Source of the DNA: Saprospiraceae bacterium | GTDB lineage: Bacteria > Bacteroidota > Bacteroidia > Bacteroidales > JAIPBB01 | Assembly: GCA_021739805.1 (NCBI GenBank) | Contig: JAIPBB010000104.1 | Span: 1-15,400, forward strand | Length of the DNA stretch: 15,400 bases | Reading direction: 5' to 3' | Part shown: piece by piece, positions 7,457 through 15,160 of the stretch | Layout of the letters: each line of letters begins with the position of its first letter | How positions within the stretch are numbered: the stretch's first letter is position 1 | Position numbers and translations under genes: made by a program | The notes under the pieces: model-generated | Seen by the model: only the letters and a program-made list of their open reading frames with translations | What the model was told of the DNA's origin: nothing | Databases searched by the model: none

Positions 7457-9499
7457 TTATCTCGCAATAACCTTAAACTCCGACCTGCGGTTCATTTGTC
7501 GTCCTTCTTCGGTTTCGTTTGTAGCAACAGGCTTTTTTGAACCATAACCAACAAAAGTTAAACGATTTTCTGATATTCCTTTTTTAACAAGATATGCTCC
7601 AACAGATTTTGCTCTTGCAATAGAAAGTTCAAGATTATACTCAGGAGTTCCAAGACTATCAGTATGACCCGAAATTTCAATTTTTAGTGTTGGGAAATCG
7701 ACTAATAATTTGGCTAGGCGGTCTAACTCATTAATTGATTCTTTTCTTAATTCGGATTTTTTATAATCAAAGAAAATATTATGAAGAGCAATTTCTTTCC
7801 CAACTTCAATTTTCTTAAGTGTGATTTCCTTTTCAATTATACGATATTCGGTTGCAGCCGGGATATCAAAATTCTCTGAATGGAAAAGATAGCCTTCAGC
7901 TTTCACAGCAATTCCATAATTTTTACCTGATGGTAAAACAACCAAATACTTTCCTGATGAGCTGTTTGACTCGAAAGTAGCAAGAACTTCATTCTTCTCG
8001 TTATCAACTAATTCAATTGTAGCTTTTAAAGGTTTATTACTGATTTCATCCCTAACAAAGCCTTTTAATAGAGTTAGTTGATGAGTCTCAATATCAACAA
8101 TAGGTTCGATTACACTTTCAGTTACTGGGATTGCGAGACTTGCAATTAAGTTATCTTCTGTATTATTGATAATAGGTTTTACTGGTCCAAAAAAGTCAAT
8201 TTTATAAATATCGTGTCCACCAAATCCATCAGGTCGAACGGTAGAGTAATAGCCATGTCTTCCATCTGCAGACATAGAGAAAAACACATCATCCTCAGGG
8301 GTGTTTATTGGGTATCCCATATTTTTTGGTTCAGACCATTTACCGTTTTCAAAAACAGACTTAAAAATATCATAACCTCCCATATTTTTATGTCCTTTTG
8401 AACTAAAATAAATAGTCTTTCCATCAGGATGTACAAAAATAGCATCTTCATCATATATTGTATTTAGAGTAGCTCCAAGATTTACTGCGTCACTCCATTC
8501 ACCATTATCCATACGTCGGCTTGTGTAAATGTCAGTTCCACCGTATCCTCCCGGTCTATCACTAATAAAATAAATTGTTCTTTCAACATAAGAAAAAGAA
8601 GCTGAAGGTTCATGATTTTTAGAGTTTATTGGTTTTTCAAGACGAATTGGTTTCGACCATTTTAGGCCTTCAAGATTGCATTGATAGATTCCTCCGCCAC
8701 CTTTTCCCCTATAGATAAATAATTTTTGTCCATCAGGTGAAATTCCCACAATAGCATCATGCATTGTTGTATTAAGCGGTTTTCCTGGATTATATGGTGC
8801 CGACCATTCACCTTCTATATTATAAGTAATGTAAATATCTTCATAATATCCTGAATTGTAAAGGTCTTCCATGCCTCCGGTAGTGTTTTCTCTGCGTGAA
8901 GTAAAAAACATAACAGATTCATCTGCATTAATAATTGGGCTGTAATCCGGGTATTTTGAATTTATATGAACACCGAGATTTTCGATATGAACCCTTACTG
9001 GATTATTATAGAGTTCTCTTCCAACATGACATTCTTCAATTCTTTTGTCGAGTTGTGCACCTATTTTTGCAATTTCTGAAGGGCTAAGTGTTTTTCTATA
9101 TTCCTTGTATTTAACAATTGACTTATCAAATTCATAATTCAATTGGTAGGCTTTTGCATAATAAAGGTCAATATCATCACTTACATTTTTATCTAATTCA
9201 TGAGCTTTGTTTAAATATTCTATAGCTTTTTGTTTGTAAATGCTATTCTGCAAATAGCTTCGGCCAATTTTATAATTTAGAAGTGCATTATTAGGATTAA
9301 AATACTCAGCATTTAGATATGAAATTAATGCTTTTTCGTAAAAACCTTCATTAAAATAATAATCCCCATCTGTCAAGTTCTCAATGGCTTCTTTTAGTTC
9401 CTCCTTTTTATTAGGAAAATTTCCTTCAGTAAATTCAATGTTTTGGGATAATACATTTAATGTATAAAAACTTAAGAAAAGTATTATTAAGATTTTCAT
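7457..9499 (-). CDS. PorE-like OmpA-family protein (TPR, PD40 propeller, CRD, OmpA), copy B
   Basis: A 680-aa periplasmic or outer-membrane-associated protein. A signal peptide ends at VLSQ (about residue 19). Residues 37-158 hold TPR-like helices, 183-438 a WD40-like/PD40 beta-propeller with repeated FTSRR, YFISDRPGGYGGTDIY and YFSSKGHKNMGGYDIF blades, 477-563 a carboxypeptidase-regulatory-like domain (LLKGFVRDEISNKPL), and 572-680 an OmpA_C domain with NIFFDYKKSEL, SGHTD (D614) and LSIARAKSV (R629), the peptidoglycan-binding residues. This order and size match PorE of type 9 secretion systems, but other Bacteroidota paralogs share the architecture. I chose ATG at 9499 over the upstream ATG at 9520 because it starts the signal peptide directly. 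It is the last gene of a minus-strand run and is closely related to the gene at 9693-11756 along its whole length. Confidence 0.85.
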   Translation of the reverse strand: MKILIILFLSFYTLNVLSQNIEFTEGNFPNKKEELKEAIENLTDGDYYFNEGFYEKALISYLNAEYFNPNNALLNYKIGRSYLQNSIYKQKAIEYLNKAHELDKNVSDDIDLYYAKAYQLNYEFDKSIVKYKEYRKTLSPSEIAKIGAQLDKRIEECHVGRELYNNPVRVHIENLGVHINSKYPDYSPIINADESVMFFTSRRENTTGGMEDLYNSGYYEDIYITYNIEGEWSAPYNPGKPLNTTMHDAIVGISPDGQKLFIYRGKGGGGIYQCNLEGLKWSKPIRLEKPINSKNHEPSASFSYVERTIYFISDRPGGYGGTDIYTSRRMDNGEWSDAVNLGATLNTIYDEDAIFVHPDGKTIYFSSKGHKNMGGYDIFKSVFENGKWSEPKNMGYPINTPEDDVFFSMSADGRHGYYSTVRPDGFGGHDIYKIDFFGPVKPIINNTEDNLIASLAIPVTESVIEPIVDIETHQLTLLKGFVRDEISNKPLKATIELVDNEKNEVLATFESNSSSGKYLVVLPSGKNYGIAVKAEGYLFHSENFDIPAATEYRIIEKEITLKKIEVGKEIALHNIFFDYKKSELRKESINELDRLAKLLVDFPTLKIEISGHTDSLGTPEYNLELSIARAKSVGAYLVKKGISENRLTFVGYGSKKPVATNETEEGRQMNRRSEFKVIAR

Positions 9500-9540
9500 A
9501 ATCTGAAATAATTTTATCATTTTGAGTAATTGTTTTAAGG

Positions 9541-9580
9541 TTTCTAGGTTCTCGTTACTGGTTTCTTGTATCTCGTTAAT
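9541..9580. repeat. Degenerate low-complexity repeat (TTCTnGTT-type)
   Basis: This part of the spacer between the two OmpA-family genes is built from variants of a short phrase: TTTCTAGGTTCTCGTT, ACTGGTTTCTTG, TATCTCGTT. It is noncoding and resembles short degenerate repeats that I associate with Bacteroidota intergenic DNA. No function can be read from it. Confidence 0.4.
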
Positions 9581-9635
9581 TCGAAGCTTGCTTCATCCGT
9601 ATGGATTGCTTGCTATTATACTCCTTATTTCTAAT

Positions 9636-9678
9636 AATTTAACAATTTAGCAAATTAACAAATTAACAATATAGCAAT
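9636..9678. repeat. AT-rich short tandem repeat (AAATTAAC units)
   Basis: AAATTAAC occurs twice in direct tandem (9652-9659 and 9660-9667), with partial copies on both sides (TTTAACAATTTAG; AATATAGCAAT). It lies in the roughly 190-nt spacer between the paralogous OmpA-family genes, just after the stop codon of the upstream paralog. No hairpin or exact promoter box is evident. Confidence 0.45.
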
Positions 9679-9692
9679 CTAATTTTTAACTC

Positions 9693-11756
9693 CTAATTTC
9701 CTACAATTTTAAATTCAGTTCTTCGGTTTTGTTGACGACCTTCTTCTGTGTCATTAGTGGCAATAGGTTGGGCAAAGCCAAATCCTTTATAAGTTAATCT
9801 TGCCTGATCGATTCCTTTGCCAATCAAATAGTCAACAACAGCTTTAGCTCTTTTTTCAGAAAGTCCCTGGTTCATAGTTTCTGACCCAACATTATCAGTA
9901 TGACCTGATATTTCAATTTTTAGTGTTGGCACATCTTCCATAAGTTTCTGCAATCTTTCTAGTTCAGATGTTGACTCTTTTCTTAAAGTTGACTTTCCTG
10001 TATCGAAAAATATATTTTTCAGAACCACTTTGCTACCGATTTCAATTCTTTTAAGCTTAATATCTTTAATAATCTCTTGATAGGAAGTAGTAGCTGCTTC
10101 AACATTAATATTTTCGGAATGGAATAAACAGCCTTCAGCTTTCACAGCAATACCATAGTTTTTCCCGGATGGAAGTGAAACAAGGTATTTTCCTGTTTTT
10201 GAATTTGATTCGAAGTTTGCTAATATTTTTCCTGTTTCATTATCAGTAAGTTCAATTTGGGCAAATAATGGTTCACCTGAAAATTCGTCTGTAATTGTAC
10301 CCTTTAAAAGTGTTAATTGGCTTGTTTCAATTTCCACAACCGGTTCTATAACAATTTCACTTATCGGTTCTGTTACAATAGCTATCAAATTATCATTACA
10401 ACTATTAATAATGGGTTTTTCTGGTCCAAGAAAATTTACTATATAAATATCATGGTTTCCCAGTCCACCTTTTTTAGCAGATGAGTAATATCCTCGTTTT
10501 CCATTTGCAGAAACGGTAAAGAAAACGTCATCTCCGGTTGTATTTATAGGATATCCAATGTTTTTAGGTTCTGACCATTTTCCATCTTCAAACACTGTTT
10601 TAAAGATATCAAAGCCTCCCATTGTATTATGTCCTTTCGAACTGAAATAAAATGTTTTACCATCGGGATGCATAAAGATTCCTTCTTCATTATAGGGTGT
10701 ATTTATTTCAGCACCAAGATTAACAGCTTCTTCCCAATTACCTTTTGAATTTAAATTGCTAACATAAATGTCATGCTCTCCGTATCCACCTTCTCTGTTG
10801 CTGACAAAATAAATTGTCCTTAAGTCATACGAGAATGATGCAGAAGATTCATGATAAGAAGAGTTAATGGTTTTGTCTAGTTTATTTGGTTTCGACCATT
10901 TATCACCTTTCAGGTAGCATTCATATATGTCACCTCCTTTGTCGCCTTTATAGAGGAATAATCTATTTCCATCTGCGGATAAGCCAACTATTGCATCATG
11001 ATTGTCTGAATTAAGAGGTTTTCCCGGATTCTCTGGTGCTGCCCATGAACCATTATCAAGTTTATGCGAGATGTAAATGTCTTCAAAATAATTACCATCA
11101 CTTGGGTCTTTTCCAAATCCGGTTGTGTTATCACGGCGAGAGGTAAACATAATTACAGATTCATCAGCATTAATAATAGGACTATAGTCTGCATAAGTGC
11201 TGTTTATAACAGGACCAATATTATCAATAAAAACTCTAACCGGATTTGCGACAAGATCTTTTCCTGTTTCACATTCTTTTATTTTTTTTTCGATAATTAA
11301 ACCTTTTTCCTGCAAATCAATTGGACCTAATGATTGTTTATATGTTTTAAATCTTTCGATAGCTTCGTCAAATTCATAATTAAGATGGTAAGCCTGAGCT
11401 AAAAGATAATTCAAATCTGGTTGAATATTAGGGTTTAAATTTTGGGCTTCGAGAAAATATGGAATTGCTCTTGTTTTTTCTGTACTATACATAAAACACT
11501 TTCCAATCTTATAATTTAATAAGGCATTATTAGGATTAAATCTATATACACTTAAATAATGCTCTAAAGCAAACGGATACATTCCCGGTCCGACTTCATA
11601 ATATTCATCTCCTTGCTTAAGTTCCTTCTTTGCTTCCTTCAAACCATCTTTGTCGTCAGGAAAGTTCTTTTTATCAAACTCAACATTTTGAGCTAAACTG
11701 CTTGTGATTAGGATAAAAAGAAAGAAAATTGTTGATATTATATTTTGAAATCTCAT
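9693..11756 (-). CDS. PorE-like OmpA-family protein (TPR, PD40 propeller, CRD, OmpA), copy A
   Basis: A 687-aa exported protein with a signal peptide ending at SLAQ (about residue 23). Domain order is TPR region (45-165), PD40/WD40-like propeller (190-445; blades at MFTSRRDN, YFVSNREGGYGEHDIY, YFSSKGHNTMGGFDIF), carboxypeptidase-regulatory-like domain (484-570) and OmpA_C domain (580-687). The peptidoglycan-binding residues are D621 in SGHTD and R636 in LSEKRAKAV, and the C-terminus has the usual NRRTEF. The architecture fits PorE, which in T9SS links the PorK/PorN machinery to peptidoglycan; that role is inferred. It lies 37 nt downstream of the TPR gene and upstream of its paralog (9499-7457), so co-transcription is likely. 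The paralogs share long identical stretches in the propeller and CRD and differ most in the N-terminal TPR part and the signal peptide. Confidence 0.86.
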   Translation of the reverse strand: MRFQNIISTIFFLFILITSSLAQNVEFDKKNFPDDKDGLKEAKKELKQGDEYYEVGPGMYPFALEHYLSVYRFNPNNALLNYKIGKCFMYSTEKTRAIPYFLEAQNLNPNIQPDLNYLLAQAYHLNYEFDEAIERFKTYKQSLGPIDLQEKGLIIEKKIKECETGKDLVANPVRVFIDNIGPVINSTYADYSPIINADESVIMFTSRRDNTTGFGKDPSDGNYFEDIYISHKLDNGSWAAPENPGKPLNSDNHDAIVGLSADGNRLFLYKGDKGGDIYECYLKGDKWSKPNKLDKTINSSYHESSASFSYDLRTIYFVSNREGGYGEHDIYVSNLNSKGNWEEAVNLGAEINTPYNEEGIFMHPDGKTFYFSSKGHNTMGGFDIFKTVFEDGKWSEPKNIGYPINTTGDDVFFTVSANGKRGYYSSAKKGGLGNHDIYIVNFLGPEKPIINSCNDNLIAIVTEPISEIVIEPVVEIETSQLTLLKGTITDEFSGEPLFAQIELTDNETGKILANFESNSKTGKYLVSLPSGKNYGIAVKAEGCLFHSENINVEAATTSYQEIIKDIKLKRIEIGSKVVLKNIFFDTGKSTLRKESTSELERLQKLMEDVPTLKIEISGHTDNVGSETMNQGLSEKRAKAVVDYLIGKGIDQARLTYKGFGFAQPIATNDTEEGRQQNRRTEFKIVGN

Positions 11757-11793
11757 ATTTATGATTTTAGGTCGTTTTAGAATAAAAATTAGA

Positions 11794-12876
11794 TTATTTA
11801 CATTGCGACATAATATATTTTTCTGCTGAGTTTACACCTAATGAAAATGCCTTTTGCCAGTCAGCACAAGCTCCCTTATTATCTCTTAGCATTTCTTTAG
11901 AAATTCCTCTGTTTAAATATGCATAGCCATAATCTGAATTTAATTTAATGGCCTCATCATAATCGTCAACTGCCTTTTTATAATCCTTTTGTTTATATTT
12001 TGCATTTCCTCTATTGTTATATGCAAATGCGTAATCTGCTTTTAATTCAATTGCTTTGGTGTAATCAGATATAGCTTTTTCATATTCACCCATTTCAAAA
12101 TAAACTGAGCCACGGTTATTATATGCAATGTGATAATCAGGCTTAAGCTCAATCGCAGAATTATATTCAGCAATAGCACCTTTATAATCTTCAAGTTTTT
12201 TCTTAACGCTACCCATATTATTAAAAGCAAATGCAAGTTGGGGGTTAATTTGTGTAGCTTTTCGGTAGTCTTTTAAAGCTTCCTGGTATTTTTCAAGTTT
12301 TCTTTGGGCACTTCCCCTGTCATTGTAAGCATAAGCATAATCAGGTTTAAGCTCAATAGCTTTAGTGTAATCAGCGATTGCCTCCTCATATTTTTGATTT
12401 TCAAAATTCATGAAACCTTTGTAATAATAGGCTTGAGCATGTTTTGGATTCAACTCAATTGTTTTTTCATAATCTCTGTAAGCCCCATCTTTATCGTTAT
12501 ATTTATACCGAGCCAAGCCTCGGCTGAAATATACTTTATCCGAAGGATTAAATATTAAAACATTATTAAAATCGCTGATAGCTTCTGCATATTTTTCAAT
12601 CTCATATCTTATTGTTCCTCTGTTGTAATATGCCTTATCGAAATTTGGTTTTATTTTTATTGCTTCATCAAATTTCACAATGGCTTCAGCTAATTTTCCC
12701 TGGTCGAATAATAAAATCCCTTCGTTATATAATCTTTCGGCATTTTGATCATCTTCGGGTGAAATTGTAAAGATTGTATCTGTTAATTCTCCTGTTTTGC
12801 TTGAATCTGCTACCTGTGAAAACAAATTCATTGAATAAACCATCAATACTAAAAATAGGGGTAAAATCTTTTTCAT
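11794..12876 (-). CDS. Exported tetratricopeptide (TPR) protein, nine repeats
   Basis: A 360-aa protein with a signal peptide (MKKILPLFLVLMVYSMNLFSQ, cleavage near residue 20/21), a polar linker, then nine consecutive 34-residue TPR units. They are of the kind AYYNRGxxxY...EKYxEAIxDYxKAIELKPD, filling the protein almost to the end. The last repeat is modified to GACADWQKAFSLGVN and ends in a lone C-terminal Cys-Lys, a common ending of Bacteroidota TPR proteins. TPR arrays bind partner proteins, so a scaffold role in the periplasm is likely; the partner is unknown. I start it at ATG 12876; the frame extends to 12948, but that would put 24 extra residues before the signal peptide. It is the first gene of the minus-strand run, 37 nt ahead of the PorE-like copy A. 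Confidence 0.85.
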   Translation of the reverse strand: MKKILPLFLVLMVYSMNLFSQVADSSKTGELTDTIFTISPEDDQNAERLYNEGILLFDQGKLAEAIVKFDEAIKIKPNFDKAYYNRGTIRYEIEKYAEAISDFNNVLIFNPSDKVYFSRGLARYKYNDKDGAYRDYEKTIELNPKHAQAYYYKGFMNFENQKYEEAIADYTKAIELKPDYAYAYNDRGSAQRKLEKYQEALKDYRKATQINPQLAFAFNNMGSVKKKLEDYKGAIAEYNSAIELKPDYHIAYNNRGSVYFEMGEYEKAISDYTKAIELKADYAFAYNNRGNAKYKQKDYKKAVDDYDEAIKLNSDYGYAYLNRGISKEMLRDNKGACADWQKAFSLGVNSAEKYIMSQCK

Positions 12877-13022
12877 AATATTATTATCTAAGTAAAAAAT
12901 TCTGATTAATTTGAATAAGCTAATATACAAACAAAAATTGAAATTCAAAGAATCAATAATTAATATCCTAAAAAAATAAATTACTAAAATTTCTCATCCT
13001 AATTTCTCTCTAAAATAAAGTT

Positions 13023-13200
13023 ATAAGGTTTAAGATGAGTTTTTTTACTTTTTTTTACTAAGGTTTTTTAAAATGATAAGGTTTGTATAACTATAATATA
13101 ATCAAACAACAATATTCTGATTTGCTAGTAAAACCTTATTTGAAAACTATTAACCTTAGTAAAAAAGTTGTTGCTCAACCTAAAACCTTATTAACCTTAT
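13023..13200. repeat. Nested quasi-palindrome of ATAAGGTT boxes
   Basis: Seven copies of TAAGGTT or its complement occur within 180 nt: three forward on the left, four reversed on the right. They pair in nested order: ATAAGGTTT 13023-13031 with AAACCTTAT 13183-13191; TTTTTTACTAAGGTT 13051-13065 with its perfect 15-nt complement 13152-13166; ATAAGGTTT 13076-13084 with AAACCTTAT 13131-13139. A spare AACCTTAT lies at 13193-13200. The central loop is 46 nt. The sequence supports either a long interrupted hairpin, a multi-site operator in a divergent promoter region, or a decayed palindromic mobile element. I cannot decide between these. Confidence 0.7.
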
Positions 13201-13322
13201 TTTTATTCAAGTTTTGTTGATAATGTTGAATGAATGTATATGGTTTTCAGTAAAACGCATATTTCTATCTCTTGTTTTTAGCTTTTATTTCATTTCCAGC
13301 ACATCAAAATAAAATTTAGCCT

Positions 13323-13330
13323 TAACTTTG
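13323..13330 (+). promoter_or_regulatory. Bacteroidota -7 promoter box (TAACTTTG)
   Basis: TAACTTTG matches the TAnnTTTG consensus of the Bacteroidota housekeeping sigma factor and lies 22 nt upstream of ATG 13353. Transcription would begin at about 13335-13338, which excludes the GTG at 13332 as the translation start and supports ATG 13353. No clear TTG is seen at the -33 spacing, so this is a half-match. Confidence 0.45.
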
Positions 13331-13352
13331 CGTGAGTATAAAGAAAATCCAG

Positions 13353-14138
13353 ATGAGGAAAATAATTTTAGTTTTGAAATATATCAAATATTGGTTTTCT
13401 GCAAAAAACAAATTTTCAATTCATTCACCTTTTGTTTATGAACTTAAAACTAGCGTAATAGATGAAAATATCCAGGATTCAAATTTTTCTGAAATTGAAA
13501 AACTAAGAAAAAGTTTACTTGAAAATCAAGCAAAAATTGAAGTAATAGATTTAGGTGCAGGTTCAAGCTTGGGATATTCGAACGAAAGAACGATTAGAGA
13601 AATAACTCAAAAATACGCAAAGTCACCAAAAAATGCGAGACTTCTTTACAAACTCATAAATCATTTTAAACCAAAAACAATTTTAGAGCTTGGAACTTCA
13701 CTTGGAATCAGCACTTCATATCAAGCTATTGCTGCACCACAAAGCAAAATTACAACTATTGAAGGTTGCCCGAATACTGCCAAAATCGCCGAAAACAATT
13801 TTAATCATCTTGGATTGGAAAATATTAAATTAATAGTTGGAAATTTTGATGAAAAATTACCGGATTATTTGAATTCAATTTCTAAGCTTGATTATGCATT
13901 TATTGATGGTAATCATACAAAAAAAGCCACACTTGATTATTTTTTACAATGTTTAAATAAATCACACTCCGAATCGTTATTTGTATTCGACGATATTCAT
14001 TGGTCCAATGATATGGAAGAAGCATGGAACATAATTAAGAAAAATGAAAAAGTTAAAATCACTATTGATTTATTCTTTTTTGGTTTAGTGTTTTTCAATG
14101 AAGATTTAAGCAAGGAGGACTTTATTCTTAAATTTTAG
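13353..14138 (+). CDS. Class I SAM-dependent methyltransferase (Methyltransf_24 type)
   Basis: A 261-aa cytoplasmic methyltransferase. The SAM-binding motif I is ILELGTSLGIS at 110-120. The acidic residue that holds the ribose hydroxyls is E137 in TTIEGCP, and motif IV-like FIDGNHTK is at 173-180, followed by FVFDDIHWSNDM (about 210-221). The N-terminal 90 residues form an extension with a second glycine-rich string, VIDLGAGSSLG (64-74), that mimics motif I. The family is common in Bacteroidota, but its acceptor is unknown to me; O-methylation of a small molecule is a guess from similarity to catechol-type enzymes. The start at ATG 13353 is preferred to GTG 13332 because of the promoter box at 13323-13330. 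The last codons (KF and the stop) lie within a 14-bp direct repeat copied at 14253-14266. Confidence 0.85.
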   Translation: MRKIILVLKYIKYWFSAKNKFSIHSPFVYELKTSVIDENIQDSNFSEIEKLRKSLLENQAKIEVIDLGAGSSLGYSNERTIREITQKYAKSPKNARLLYKLINHFKPKTILELGTSLGISTSYQAIAAPQSKITTIEGCPNTAKIAENNFNHLGLENIKLIVGNFDEKLPDYLNSISKLDYAFIDGNHTKKATLDYFLQCLNKSHSESLFVFDDIHWSNDMEEAWNIIKKNEKVKITIDLFFFGLVFFNEDLSKEDFILKF

Positions 14139-14266
14139 CTAATATCATAAATCCTCAAGTCACGGGGTGACTGTTAAATTATGAGAAATTTACATGTTTT
14201 TGAAATAAATGAGTCACCCCGTGACTATCAACTTATTGTAAAACAGTTTGCGAATTTTAGCTAATA
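14131..14266. repeat. Double-hairpin palindromic element bracketed by a 14-bp direct repeat
   Basis: AATTTTAGCTAATA occurs exactly at 14131-14144 and 14253-14266. Between the copies lie two 15-nt arms, AGTCACGGGGTGACT (14158-14172) and AGTCACCCCGTGACT (14212-14226), which are perfect reverse complements separated by 39 nt. Each arm is also a hairpin by itself: AGTCAC and GTGACT around a GGG or CCC loop. The arms are GC-rich in very AT-rich DNA. The unit looks like a REP- or MITE-like insertion with a duplicated target that includes the methyltransferase stop codon, and it may also act as a transcription terminator or attenuator. No transposase gene is nearby. Confidence 0.65.
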
Positions 14267-14333
14267 GTTAAATTAAAAAAATTATGAACCCGAAAAAATC
14301 ATTAATTTTATCACGTCAATTAGCAACAATCAA

Positions 14334-15050
14334 ATGGAAAAGGAACTAATCATTTTAAAAGATATTATAAAAAATTATAAAGTCGGGACTCAAATTGTAA
14401 GAGCATTACGTGGGATTACTTTGAATATTTACAAAAATGAATATTTAGCTTTAATGGGTGCATCCGGTTCAGGAAAATCTACATTAATGAATATTTTAGG
14501 TTGTCTTGATTCGCCAACAAGCGGAGAATATTATTTAAACGAGAAGGATGTGAGCCAAATGAGTGATAATGAGCTAGCTGAAATCAGAAATCAGGAAATT
14601 GGGTTTATTTTTCAGACTTTTAATTTGCTACCAAGGTCAACAGCATTGGAAAACGTTATGCTGCCATTAGTTTATGCGGGTATGGGTAAAGCCAAAAGAA
14701 TGCAAAGAGCCGAAAAAGTTCTTAAAGACGTTAGCCTGACTGACAGAATCACTCACAAGCCAAACGAACTTTCAGGTGGACAAAGGCAAAGAGTTGCTAT
14801 GGCTCGTGCCTTGGTAAACGAACCTTCACTTATTCTTGCTGATGAACCAACAGGTAATCTCGATTCGAAAACTTCAATTGAAATGATGGGACTTTTCGAA
14901 GAGATTCATAAATTAGGAAATACAATAATTGTCGTGACTCACGAAGAAGACATTGCTCGTCATGCACATCGAATTGTAAGATTGAAAGATGGTGAAATTG
15001 AATCTGATGAGATTAATGACAACATTATCAGAATGAAAGATTATAAATAA
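14334..15050 (+). CDS. ABC transporter ATP-binding protein (MacB/LolD type)
   Basis: A 238-aa ABC ATPase with all motifs intact: Walker [10 protein letters not shown] (42-50), Q-loop Q94 in [10 protein letters not shown], signature LSGGQ (146-150), Walker B LILADE (166-171) followed by PTGNLDS, and H-loop H203 in VVTHEE. The PTGNLDS and [17 protein letters not shown] signatures place it in the MacB/LolD/FtsE-like subfamily, whose members power type VII ABC systems with FtsX-fold permeases that extrude lipoproteins, peptides or drugs or act in the envelope without transport. No permease gene is visible in the window; the next gene is unrelated. The start ATG 14334 gives the usual short N-terminus. 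It lies 195 nt after the methyltransferase, separated by the palindromic element. Confidence 0.9.
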   Translation: MEKELIILKDIIKNYKVGTQIVRALRGITLNIYKNEYLALMGASGSGKSTLMNILGCLDSPTSGEYYLNEKDVSQMSDNELAEIRNQEIGFIFQTFNLLPRSTALENVMLPLVYAGMGKAKRMQRAEKVLKDVSLTDRITHKPNELSGGQRQRVAMARALVNEPSLILADEPTGNLDSKTSIEMMGLFEEIHKLGNTIIVVTHEEDIARHAHRIVRLKDGEIESDEINDNIIRMKDYK

Positions 15051-15073
15051 AATTTGAAATTCGGAAACAGCCA

Positions 15074-15100
15074 AATTTCTAATTTCCAATTTCTAATTTC
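15074..15100. repeat. Short tandem direct repeat (13-bp units)
   Basis: AATTTCTAATTTC occurs twice (15074-15086 and 15088-15100) with one C between. It lies in the 110-nt gap between the ABC ATPase and adenosyltransferase genes. This AT-rich low-complexity repeat resembles the other spacers in the window and has no evident function. Confidence 0.55.
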
Positions 15101-15160
15101 TGCTTATGAATTTTAAAATATTAGTGGTTGAAAATCAACTAAAGCAAAAAAAATAAACAG

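Larger units (their letters stand above)
12877..13352. other. Divergent intergenic region (about 475 nt)
   Basis: This noncoding stretch separates the minus-strand TPR/OmpA unit from the plus-strand methyltransferase and must carry promoters for both. No ORF of credible length is present on either strand. The middle third (13023-13200) is filled by a nested inverted-repeat structure, and the right end carries a -7-type promoter box at 13323-13330. The left part (12877-13020) is plain AT-rich sequence in which I found no exact CAAAnnTA (minus-strand -7) box. Confidence 0.7.

Noticed and set aside
14284..14349. Small 21-codon frame (ATG 14284) overlapping the start of the ABC ATPase, a possible leader peptide
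   Set aside because: It is short, composition gives no support, and it has no repeated codons or coupled hairpin that would suggest attenuation. It could equally be chance.
15106..15156. 16-codon frame (ATG 15106) between the ABC ATPase and the adenosyltransferase
   Set aside because: It is too short, shows no recognisable motif, and partly overlaps low-complexity sequence.
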